A stretch of 13,428 nt of DNA from assembly GCA_020429465.1 (NCBI GenBank), contig JAGQLH010000032.1, positions 1 through 13,428 of the forward strand. The letters run 5' to 3'. The notes under the pieces were generated by a model. The model was not told the origin of the DNA. It was given only the letters and a program-made list of their open reading frames with translations, and ran no database searches. Positions 1-7,622 of the stretch are shown piece by piece (position 1 is the first letter of the stretch; each line of letters starts with the position of its first letter). The position numbers and the translations under genes were made by a program. Origin of the DNA: Candidatus Dojkabacteria bacterium. GTDB lineage: Bacteria; Patescibacteriota; Dojkabacteria; B142; WJKM01.

Positions 1-100
1 AGGGATGATTGGAGCTGCTATCGCAGCTTCTATTACATTTGTTGTGAGTGTCTTATTATTGAAAATATTAGCAAAACAGTACTTAGATATACATTTTTAG
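1..100 (+). CDS. C-terminal end of a membrane protein, possibly a polysaccharide flippase (partial)
   Basis: An open frame enters from the left edge (codons in phase with base 2) and stops at TAG 98-100. It gives about 32 residues: a hydrophobic stretch beginning GMIGAAIAS and running through FVVSVLLLKILA, then a short polar tail ending YLDIHF. This is one membrane helix at the end of a protein. A glycine/alanine-rich helix start followed by a lysine-containing tail is typical of the last helix of Wzx/MATE-like polysaccharide flippases, which would suit the glycan context. The fragment is too short to assign and could belong to another multi-pass transporter. The next gene starts 12 bases later on the same strand, so the two may be cotranscribed. 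Confidence 0.55.
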   Translation, partial: GMIGAAIAASITFVVSVLLLKILAKQYLDIHF

Positions 101-112
101 AACAAAAAAATT

Positions 113-478
113 ATGGCATTACAATCAGTAGATGAATATATTAAAAAAGCACCAGTTGAATCACGTGAAAGATTAATTGAGTTGAGAGAACGGGTTCCAG
201 AGTACCTACCAAAAGCTCGTGAGGAATTAAAATGGGGGAAAATAGCATATGTTGAAGAAATGATACTGGTAGTATTTGCAGGATTTAAGAACCACATAGG
301 TTTTTATGTTACACCTACTACACTTGAGGCTTATAAACAGGACCTCCAAAATTTTGTATGTGGAAGAGGGTCAGTTCAGTTTCCACACGATAAAGCTCTC
401 CCATTCGATGTAATTAAAAAGATGTGTGAATATCGTTGGAGTGAAGTAAAGCAGAAGGGGGTCAAATGGAAAACCTAG
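113..478 (+). CDS. DUF1801 / YdhG-like small protein
   Basis: This 121-residue soluble protein has the hallmarks of the DUF1801 (YdhG/Fra-like) family. An N-terminal helix (VDEYIKKAP) is followed by a lysine/glutamate-rich helix, then the core ELKWGKIAY (about 38-46), a strand with GFKNHIGFY, and the family-typical C-terminal part RGSVQFPHDKALPFDVIKK (about 85-103). Length is normal for the family. Members have been linked to iron delivery (frataxin-like) in Bacillus, but most have no proven function, so no role is claimed. The ATG at 113 is preceded by an A-rich stretch without a Shine-Dalgarno motif. It sits 12 bases after the upstream membrane gene and 39 bases before the YfhO gene. It has no obvious part in glycan synthesis. 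Confidence 0.8.
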   Translation: MALQSVDEYIKKAPVESRERLIELRERVPEYLPKAREELKWGKIAYVEEMILVVFAGFKNHIGFYVTPTTLEAYKQDLQNFVCGRGSVQFPHDKALPFDVIKKMCEYRWSEVKQKGVKWKT

Positions 479-517
479 GAATGATCTTATGTTAAAAGAA
501 GTACACATACAGTAGTA

Positions 518-3037
518 ATGAGGAACTATATCCAAAAATTAAAGAAAAAATTTAGGAATGAATACCGACAGCATACTGAGGCATATAAAGCCCTCTGCAT
601 TATTGGTGTTGCGACATTGCTCATATTCAATGGGGTACTTTTTGGTAAAACGATCTCAAACTCAAATTATCTCTACAACTTTGAGCCTTGGATACATATT
701 CAAGACAAACCCATCGATCGAGGCAATCCGGTACTTTCAGATATGGTTGATGGTAATGTAAGTAGGTACTTCATGGTTGAGCAGATGAGAAATGGTGATA
801 TTCCATTATGGAACTTCAGTGAAAAATTGGGAGGCCCGGGTGTTACCAATCTATTACATTTTTTCCATTATCCTATTCGAACAATACCATGGCTATTATT
901 TGGAGTTCCGATTGGATGGACTATAGAAGTACTGCTCAAATTTATTCTTGGTGGGTTCTTTACCTACCTTTTCTTAAAACGGCTTAAGGTATCTCACTAT
1001 ATCGCATTAGCCGTCTCATTAGGTTATATATTTAGTGCAAGCAATATTGCAGCACATATTGATGGGTTTGCAACTGTTCCACTCACTGCACCAATAGTAT
1101 TCTACTTTCTTGAACGAGTATTTCAAGATCAAAATTGGAAGTCAACATTTGGTTTCATGTTGTCATGTGTACTATTGCTCACGACACGATTTATTTCAAT
1201 AATATTCTTCTTTGGTTATTGGATAATTCTGTATGCACTTATTAGATTTCTTTTACTTCCTCGTCAACAAAAGCCAAAAGTACTCCTTCAACTAGCAATA
1301 GCTGGAATTTTTACCATCGGTATTGCTTCAGTTTCATTATTGCCGACTGCCGAATATTTATTTAATGAGACAGGAATTAATCTTGAATATCGACAGAATT
1401 TTGGGTTACGCCAGAATCATGTCACAGGTCTTTTAGGGTTATTTTTTGCCAACTACATGGGACATCCAATTCGTGAAGCAGTATTGTGGACTAAGGGATC
1501 ATATTACAATCTATCTATCTTTATAGGAACAATTCCGTTATTTGGTGCTATTGTTGGAGGTCTATGGCGTGCGATTAAAAAACGTGATTTTGCAATACTT
1601 TTCTTCCTAGGTAGTTCACTATTTCTTTTATTAGAAGTCTATTCACTTCCATTTGAGAAAATTGAAAAACTAACAAGTCTTCTGCCAATTTTCAGCCACA
1701 ATCCAGCTATGTATCAAAAAGTAGTATTACAATTCATGCTAACGATTACAGGAGGGTTAGGATTGCAGTATCTTTTTGATCAAAAACTAATAATGAAAAA
1801 GTGGAAACACAAGGTCACTTTAGGACTTCAGATTCTTTTTATTCTGGGAATGACTATATCGGCATATTATCTTCTAAAGCAGCAATCTGAATCGGTCTAT
1901 CTATCTGGGTACTTTATTCAATCGGTAGCATTAGCAACATTGGGTATGTTGCTCATTTACCTGGGAATGCGAAAAGAACTCTTGTTTAAGAGGGTACGTA
2001 GCTTTTGCCAAGCATTTATTAATCGTAAATCTTTTAACGATAAAAATGGATTTAGTAGGTATGTTAGTTTGATTGGTAAATTATTGGTAGGTGTAGCAAT
2101 TTTAGAAAGCTTAATTCATTCTGCAGGTTGGGTACCTTATTCTAAACCCCGGTTTTGGTTACCTGAGACAGAAACTACCAACTTTTTGGAAGCGAATATA
2201 GGTCCGGGTAGAGTTGTGGGGATAGGATCAGCAGCTATCCCGGCTACAATTGAATCATACGGTATTCCAACAGCAGCAGGAAGATTATCGATCCCAAATG
2301 CATATAAAGAGCTATTACAAAATGCATGGCCTGGTGCATATGCAAATCATCCAACCCAATCAATAATTAAAACCGTTGATGAGATAGATATGAGTCACAA
2401 GGTCTGGGATTTGATTGATGTGCGTTATTTTGTTGCTCCCAAAGAGCAGACACTCGATTTCTTGAGTGAATACGATGAGGATACGTTTACTATTCAGAGA
2501 TTGTCGGATAGTACTATTATTGAACGTAATTCTAAAAATTTACATGCATTCTTCGTTGAGGATGGAATAGTGTTTGAAAATGATTCAGATATGGCATCTG
2601 AGTACAACAAAGGTAGTTGGGATAATGGTACACATGTCATGTTTAATTCTCAGTCATACCTTTTGCCAGGAGATACTCCAAAAATGGATATTTCTACATC
2701 AGAGGAAACTAACGCCAATGCTATAACGAATTATTATCAGGATACCAATCACATCTCTCTGAACTTTGAAACACCAACTGCAGGATACGTTGTTATAAGT
2801 TCGAATTATTATCCAGGATGGAATGCAAAGTTGAATGGAGATGAAGTAGATATTATACCTGCATATGGATTCTTAAAGGCTATTCAAGTAGCAGAACCAG
2901 GTGAATACTTACTAGAGATGAATTATTTCCCAGAATCATTAAGATTAGGACTAATGATAAGTATTGTCTCAGTAAGCCTAGCTGCAGTATTGTTTTTCAT
3001 CCTCATTAGAAAAGAACGGGCTATTACCAATTCATAA
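518..3037 (+). CDS. YfhO-family multi-pass membrane protein (GT-C-like)
   Basis: An 839-residue integral membrane protein. A basic cytoplasmic N-terminus (about 1-24) precedes the first helix (about 25-43). An extracytoplasmic loop follows with FEPW (55-58), SDMVDGN (74-80) and GDIPLWNF (93-100), matching the acidic first-loop signature of YfhO/GT-C proteins. Roughly a dozen further hydrophobic segments run to about residue 540. A large soluble domain (about 545-800) ends in the family-typical YYPGWNAKLNG segment, and a last helix lies before the basic tail IRKERAITNS. YfhO is needed for lipoteichoic acid glycosylation in Firmicutes, and GT-C proteins generally use polyprenyl-phosphate sugars outside the membrane. 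A role in decorating surface glycans is therefore plausible but inferred. Its stop codon overlaps the 3' end of the opposing GT2 gene by 14 bases. ATG 518 lacks a clear ribosome binding site. Confidence 0.82.
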   Translation: MRNYIQKLKKKFRNEYRQHTEAYKALCIIGVATLLIFNGVLFGKTISNSNYLYNFEPWIHIQDKPIDRGNPVLSDMVDGNVSRYFMVEQMRNGDIPLWNFSEKLGGPGVTNLLHFFHYPIRTIPWLLFGVPIGWTIEVLLKFILGGFFTYLFLKRLKVSHYIALAVSLGYIFSASNIAAHIDGFATVPLTAPIVFYFLERVFQDQNWKSTFGFMLSCVLLLTTRFISIIFFFGYWIILYALIRFLLLPRQQKPKVLLQLAIAGIFTIGIASVSLLPTAEYLFNETGINLEYRQNFGLRQNHVTGLLGLFFANYMGHPIREAVLWTKGSYYNLSIFIGTIPLFGAIVGGLWRAIKKRDFAILFFLGSSLFLLLEVYSLPFEKIEKLTSLLPIFSHNPAMYQKVVLQFMLTITGGLGLQYLFDQKLIMKKWKHKVTLGLQILFILGMTISAYYLLKQQSESVYLSGYFIQSVALATLGMLLIYLGMRKELLFKRVRSFCQAFINRKSFNDKNGFSRYVSLIGKLLVGVAILESLIHSAGWVPYSKPRFWLPETETTNFLEANIGPGRVVGIGSAAIPATIESYGIPTAAGRLSIPNAYKELLQNAWPGAYANHPTQSIIKTVDEIDMSHKVWDLIDVRYFVAPKEQTLDFLSEYDEDTFTIQRLSDSTIIERNSKNLHAFFVEDGIVFENDSDMASEYNKGSWDNGTHVMFNSQSYLLPGDTPKMDISTSEETNANAITNYYQDTNHISLNFETPTAGYVVISSNYYPGWNAKLNGDEVDIIPAYGFLKAIQVAEPGEYLLEMNYFPESLRLGLMISIVSVSLAAVLFFILIRKERAITNS

Positions 3038-3932
3038 ATCCACAGTACATACTCCAGCGAATTGTCCAATAGTAGAAGCCAGAATTTATTTTCTTAGTAT
3101 ACAAAGGAACAAAATTCCTTATTGGAAATAGTACGGTAAAGAGAGTTGCTAGTAGAAGAATAGAGTATGGAGCGTATCGCTCAAAGGTAAATATTCTCGA
3201 TAAGTGTGGAAATTTTGTGACTAGATAACGTAATTGTTTTCCTGCTAGATATTTTTTCTTCTTGTATGGTTTAAATAAGGGCGAATATTTGTGGATAGCA
3301 TGAGCAGTCTTGCAGAATTTAATTTTATCTCCGTACAGATAGAGTCGGTACCCTAGATCAATATCCTCAACCCCATAGCCATTATAATTTTCATCAAATA
3401 TTCCTGCTTTAGTTAGCAGTTCTTTAGGTACAGATATGTTTCCAGTGTAGAAATGTTCGTAATTAACAATACCTCTATCCTTTACAGGGAATGCATTTTG
3501 AATTTCACTGTCTGCCAAGAATTGTAAGAATCCAGAGTCTGTTTCTTTCCAATCTGTGGTGAAATAGCCTAGTACTGAACCATAGTGATCTTCATGAGCG
3601 AGAATATGTTCTTCAAGTAATGTACTATCTGCAATCATATCTCCATCCAAAAACAGAATTAATTCAGATTGTGTATAGTTTACCCCAGTATTTCTGGTCG
3701 GTCCTGAACCAGATATATATTGTTTAAAGCTAAAAAAATTTGAGTATCGTTCTTCATAATTCTTCAAAATTTCAAATGAGTTATCGGTAGAATTATTATC
3801 CACAGCGATCACTTCGTAAAAGCTCGATGAAAGTGTTTGATTTAAAATTGCATCTAGTACCTGTTCAAGAACTTCCGATTCATTATAAACAGGTATTACA
3901 ACTGATATTTTTAATTGAGATTTATTGATCAT
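3024..3932 (-). CDS. Family 2 glycosyltransferase, membrane-associated
   Basis: From the chosen start this is 302 residues. A GT-A fold GT2 domain begins almost at once: KISVVIPVYNE (8-18), the nucleotide-binding VDNNSTDNS (44-52), the metal/diphosphate motif LDGDM (95-99) and the acceptor-side acidic motif GVEDIDLGYR (187-196). This last region resembles the galactosyltransferase-type C-terminal module. A basic stretch KPYKKKKY is followed by one clear hydrophobic helix (about 255-272), suggesting attachment to the inner face of the membrane. Start choice: the frame opens further to ATG 3962 and 3950, but ATG 3932 places the first strand at the usual position and shortens the overlap with the upstream gene to 11 bases. 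None of the three starts has a Shine-Dalgarno motif. It is the last gene of the operon. The sugar donor cannot be read from sequence. Confidence 0.85.
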   Translation of the reverse strand: MINKSQLKISVVIPVYNESEVLEQVLDAILNQTLSSSFYEVIAVDNNSTDNSFEILKNYEERYSNFFSFKQYISGSGPTRNTGVNYTQSELILFLDGDMIADSTLLEEHILAHEDHYGSVLGYFTTDWKETDSGFLQFLADSEIQNAFPVKDRGIVNYEHFYTGNISVPKELLTKAGIFDENYNGYGVEDIDLGYRLYLYGDKIKFCKTAHAIHKYSPLFKPYKKKKYLAGKQLRYLVTKFPHLSRIFTFERYAPYSILLLATLFTVLFPIRNFVPLYTKKINSGFYYWTIRWSMYCGFMNW

Positions 3933-5706
3933 AGGACATATGTTGTGCATAATCCCATCCATAAAATCTAATCCATCGAGAATTATGAAATGGTAATTTT
4001 TTGAATGTAAATCGTCTCTTTAGAAAATGAGAAAACGCATAAATGTGACCAAGAATGGCGTATGCAGTGAGACTTTTTTCATGACCTGAATGATGAGGTG
4101 AAAAGAATAATAATAGTATTCGTAGCCAATAACCCAAATAATCAAATAATGAGCCATATATCAAACGCATTGATAAGCCATTTCTTATCCCAAGTCGGAA
4201 TTCTAATCCTGGCTTTTTCTTTGTATCAAATGGGTCGAAATTATGATGTGTTACCCAGGCATGTGGTTCGTAAATGCATTTCCAACCATGAGCCCACATC
4301 CTCCAACTAAGATCAACATCTTCACAATACATGAAGAATTTAGAATCGAAGTAACCTACCTGATTAAGTGCTTCTTTCCGGATCAGCATACATGCACCGG
4401 ATGACCAACTTGTCTGCCCAGAATGTACATCATAAAATTTGGGATGTTCATGGGGAATCTGTTTTGCTTCACAAATTCCAATTCTAGGATCTAATATCAT
4501 TCGATCTATTAATCTTCTTAATGCATCTTCCCGTATCTCTGTGTCAATATTGAGTAAGAGAATAAATTCAGCATTACTTGCTCTCATTCCAATATTATTT
4601 GCAACAAACCCCTCATTGTGGTCGTGTTCTACTACGGAGATGTTTGCATCCAGAGCAGTTTCCTTTGTGAGATATGAAAGGGAATTGTCAGTCGATTTAT
4701 TATCAATAATAATTGTATGTAATTTCTCTTTCGGATAATCAATTGATGAAATAGATGATAAAAAATCGGGAAGATATTTTTTAGAGTTATAGTTTATAGA
4801 TATGATGTCGACACGGGGTAACAGTTTCTCTTCAAGTATGTAATTTTGTTTCTGAATCCTTCCAATATCATTGATAAGAGGCTCTGTATAGCTTTCATAA
4901 GAAAATGAAAAACCTTTAAAACTGTTTATTATAGAAAAGTCATGAGAGGTGAGTACGGTCATCTTATTATTACAAGCATCAGTGTACACTTTAGAAACTA
5001 ATTCTTTTATATCATTCGATACTTCTGCAATATCGATTTCCTTAGCTCTGTTGTGGTAGAGGCCTGGAATTATAGATTCGGAAATAAGTTTATCGTCAAT
5101 TTTTAATTCCAAATCATAATGGTCTTTTAAATTTTCAAGAATAGTCTTAGGGTTTTCAAGGAGCTTTTCGTAGTGGCATAGTACAGTTTTAGGGAAATAT
5201 CTATAAGCATCCTGTGTATAAAGAAGCCAGAGTAGAGCAGATTTACTAGCCGGAAACCCCTCTCGTTTTTGATGCGAAGCAATAACCTCATACGGATTTC
5301 TAATCATAGTTATAGGAAGGAGGTTTATTTCTAAGCTATCCAAGATAGATTCCCAGAATGGCCAAGTTCTGCTAAAGCGGGGATCTTTAACACCATACGT
5401 ATCGTGATCTGAAAATATCGTTTCTAATAATAGTTTTGCGCTACTCTGCAACTTATTTAGTGAGTGATCAGTAAATTTTGATGACTCAATTATCCGAGCA
5501 TCGTCATAATACGAACCTACTGCAGATAGTACTTTATTATTGATAGCAACGAAATCCTTATCTTCATAGAATCCTTTAGAATTGTCAGATGATTTTTTAA
5601 TGAAGTTGTTGCCAAATGTAATACCACTCTTTGCGAGTAAGCCGGCCATAGCAGAGGTACCACTTCTGTGCATTCCTGAAACAACAATTAGTTTCTTCTT
5701 AGTCAT
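3922..5706 (-). CDS. Sulfotransferase-glycosyltransferase fusion (N-terminal PAPS sulfotransferase, C-terminal GT2)
   Basis: One 594-residue chain with two enzyme domains. Residues 1 to about 250 form a sulfotransferase. The PAPS 5'-phosphosulfate loop SGMHRSGTSAM (10-20) lies at the N-terminus, VKDPR at 106-110, and the 3'-phosphate site RNPYEVIAS with Arg136 and Ser144. A linker (about 250-296) holds a short polar helix. Residues about 297-490 are GT2: VDIISINYNSKKYL (299-312), IDNKSTDNS, LNIDTE (385-390; Asp388 likely in the metal site), SSGACMLIRKEAL and CEDVDLSWR (461-469), a pattern shared with rhamnosyltransferase-like GT2s. The tail (about 520-570) is hydrophobic and basic and may touch the membrane. 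The predicted role is to add a sugar, perhaps rhamnose, and to sulfate the same glycan in the cytoplasm. It starts 10 bases after the Wzt stop. The reading frame is continuous, so this is a true fusion in this sequence. Acceptor and order of action are unknown. Confidence 0.88.
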   Translation of the reverse strand: MTKKKLIVVSGMHRSGTSAMAGLLAKSGITFGNNFIKKSSDNSKGFYEDKDFVAINNKVLSAVGSYYDDARIIESSKFTDHSLNKLQSSAKLLLETIFSDHDTYGVKDPRFSRTWPFWESILDSLEINLLPITMIRNPYEVIASHQKREGFPASKSALLWLLYTQDAYRYFPKTVLCHYEKLLENPKTILENLKDHYDLELKIDDKLISESIIPGLYHNRAKEIDIAEVSNDIKELVSKVYTDACNNKMTVLTSHDFSIINSFKGFSFSYESYTEPLINDIGRIQKQNYILEEKLLPRVDIISINYNSKKYLPDFLSSISSIDYPKEKLHTIIIDNKSTDNSLSYLTKETALDANISVVEHDHNEGFVANNIGMRASNAEFILLLNIDTEIREDALRRLIDRMILDPRIGICEAKQIPHEHPKFYDVHSGQTSWSSGACMLIRKEALNQVGYFDSKFFMYCEDVDLSWRMWAHGWKCIYEPHAWVTHHNFDPFDTKKKPGLEFRLGIRNGLSMRLIYGSLFDYLGYWLRILLLFFSPHHSGHEKSLTAYAILGHIYAFSHFLKRRFTFKKLPFHNSRWIRFYGWDYAQHMSYDQ

Positions 5707-5716
5707 ATAATTTTAC

Positions 5717-6856
5717 TTAAGTAACGTTCCAATTATACAGTATGTCGACACTTCCGCGGGTTTTTCGAGGAGGCGAGATAGAAAAAGGACCAGCATAGGG
5801 TATAGACGCTACCTTACGAAATTGTTTGTCAATAACAGATATTTCGGCAAAGTAAATACCTCCACGAAGAGGGACTTTTTTCAAATCAAAGGTATACGTT
5901 GTAAGTGAGGGATCAGCAGTAACCGTATCATGGATAGTATTCGTGGCAAATAATACTGCACCATTATCATCCTGTATCGCAATAATAAAATCAATTTCGT
6001 GAGGAATAGCGCCTTCCAAAGACCATGAAATAGAAATGTCATCCCCTGTAGATAGTTCATCTGAAGAATCTTTCTTGTGAATTGCAACGTTGGTAATTAG
6101 TAGTTGATGTTCTGACTCAAAAATCTGACTATGTTGTACATAGGTACTTAAAACTCGTTCTGGTGAATCATCTGCTACGATTTTACCGTTCTCGAATAGG
6201 ATAGCTCTACTGGCATGTTGTTTTATTTGGCTAAGATCGTGCGATACAAGAATGATTGTTTTACCCTTGTTTTTGTAGCTATGTAGGGTTTCTATACAAC
6301 GTTTTTGAAATGAAATATCTCCTACAGCGAGTACTTCATCCATAAGATAAATATCTGCATCCGCATGAATAGCAACAGAGAAGGCAAGTCGTGCATACAT
6401 TCCAGATGAAAAGGTTTTTACTTTTGTATCAACAAATTTTTCAAGTTCTGCAAATGAAATAATATCATCAAATTTGTTTTTGAGTTCTGTTTCTTCAATA
6501 CCGAGAATTGTCCCATTAAGAAATATATTTTCTCGTGCTGTTAAATCCCCATTAAAGCCAACACCTAGTTCGAGGAATGGTGAAATACTGCCATTAATCG
6601 ATATCTTTCCAGAATCAGGTGAGTAAATTCCTGCCAGGATTTTAAGTAATGTAGATTTTCCACTTCCATTTTTACCTACAATACCTATGAACTCACCTTT
6701 ATTGATTTCAAGACTGATGTCATCTAAAGCATGGAACTCTTCATATGTCTTAGTCGAGAATAGAGAAAAGATTTCATCTCTCAAGCTCGTGATTTTAGTA
6801 TGAGGAATTTTAAATTTCTTCGAAATATTCTGTACAGTAATTATTTTCTGTGTCAT
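5717..6856 (-). CDS. wzt: Polysaccharide ABC exporter ATPase, Wzt type with C-terminal glycan-binding domain
   Basis: This 379-residue protein powers export of a lipid-linked polysaccharide with the permease encoded just upstream. The nucleotide-binding domain (about 4-240) has Walker A GKNGSGKST (61-69), signature FSSGMYARL (149-157), Walker B IYLMDEVLAVGD (169-180) and the switch histidine in LVSHD (His206). The Wzt-type segment SPFLELGVGF (92-101) is present. Residues about 250-379 form an extra beta-rich domain (ISISWSLEG, GGIYFAEISV, PYAGPFSI) of the kind that in E. coli O8/O9a Wzt recognises the modified non-reducing end of the O-antigen. Start choice: the frame extends to a TTG at 6874, but ATG 6856 leaves a 4-base gap after the permease stop and begins at the usual family position. 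The C-terminal domain implies that the exported chain carries a recognisable end group. Confidence 0.92.
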   Translation of the reverse strand: MTQKIITVQNISKKFKIPHTKITSLRDEIFSLFSTKTYEEFHALDDISLEINKGEFIGIVGKNGSGKSTLLKILAGIYSPDSGKISINGSISPFLELGVGFNGDLTARENIFLNGTILGIEETELKNKFDDIISFAELEKFVDTKVKTFSSGMYARLAFSVAIHADADIYLMDEVLAVGDISFQKRCIETLHSYKNKGKTIILVSHDLSQIKQHASRAILFENGKIVADDSPERVLSTYVQHSQIFESEHQLLITNVAIHKKDSSDELSTGDDISISWSLEGAIPHEIDFIIAIQDDNGAVLFATNTIHDTVTADPSLTTYTFDLKKVPLRGGIYFAEISVIDKQFRKVASIPYAGPFSISPPRKTRGSVDILYNWNVT

Positions 6857-6860
6857 AGAT

Positions 6861-7622
6861 TTATAGCTCTTCAAGTATAGTTTGAGAATATTTTCTATAG
6901 ATCACTATACATGTTAAAAAACCTAGAAGTAATACTCCAAAATAAATAAAATTGGGAACAATAGAAAATTTAAAGTCATCAACAAATAGTACAGCTTGTA
7001 CATGTTGAAGTATAAAAGTCATAGGATTAATTTGAAGTAACCAATGAAATTCTGTAGGGATAAGCTGCATTGGATAGATTATAGGTGCAGCATAAAATCC
7101 ACCTAATAAAAGAACTTCCCATATTTGGTGTAAATCTCTGTATTTAACATAGAGTGGTGCAGCTGCAAGAGAAAACCCAAGAATAATGATATAGATGCAA
7201 AATGAGTAGATAGTGAAGAAAAGAAAATCTTCAAGGGTAGGCACAAATGAATACAGTACAAAGAATAACCCAAGAATAATTAAATTAAGAACAAACGTGA
7301 TTACGATATGTATGGTTGAAGAGAAAACTACTATCCACAGCGGTAATTTAATTTTTGTAAGAATACCTGCCTTATTCATTATTGAATGTAGCCCTGTAGT
7401 TGTACCTTCAGAAAAGAACGTCCAAAGAATAATACTGGTCAGTAGCCGCAAACTATAATTTGGATTTTCGACACCAAATATTTTTGAGAAAACAAAGTTG
7501 AGTATAGTAAATATAAGGAGTGGTTTTAAGAGTGACCAAGCATATCCAAGTACTGAAGAGTTGTATCTTAATTTGAAGTCTGTTTTTACTAGTTGTTTTA
7601 TTAGCGCTCCTGTTTGTGTCAT
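6861..7622 (-). CDS. wzm: Polysaccharide ABC exporter permease, Wzm type
   Basis: A 253-residue ABC-2 type permease. The amphipathic N-terminus has the family signature: LVKTDFKLRYNSSVLGYAW (about 11-29) just before the first membrane helix. About six hydrophobic helices follow, with the conserved PIIYPMQLIP and WLLQINPMTFI region (about 176-205) before the last helices. The length is normal for Wzm/TagG-type permeases. It pairs with the ATPase gene that begins 4 bases downstream. Its ATG (7620-7622) shares one base with the TAA of the PAPS synthase gene (TAATG on the transcribed strand), so translation of the two is probably coupled. It should move an undecaprenyl-diphosphate-linked glycan across the cytoplasmic membrane. 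That substrate is inferred from family and neighbours. Confidence 0.92.
   Translation of the reverse strand: MTQTGALIKQLVKTDFKLRYNSSVLGYAWSLLKPLLIFTILNFVFSKIFGVENPNYSLRLLTSIILWTFFSEGTTTGLHSIMNKAGILTKIKLPLWIVVFSSTIHIVITFVLNLIILGLFFVLYSFVPTLEDFLFFTIYSFCIYIIILGFSLAAAPLYVKYRDLHQIWEVLLLGGFYAAPIIYPMQLIPTEFHWLLQINPMTFILQHVQAVLFVDDFKFSIVPNFIYFGVLLLGFLTCIVIYRKYSQTILEEL

Noticed and set aside
4098..4738. Plus-strand open frames of 70 and 99 codons inside the fusion gene
   Set aside because: They lie opposite a clearly conserved coding sequence and show no family motif, so they are antisense shadows.
6857..6874. Upstream TTG extension of the Wzt gene (six more codons)
   Set aside because: It overlaps the permease gene by 14 bases and uses a rare start, while ATG 6856 sits 4 bases after the permease stop and matches the usual N-terminus.
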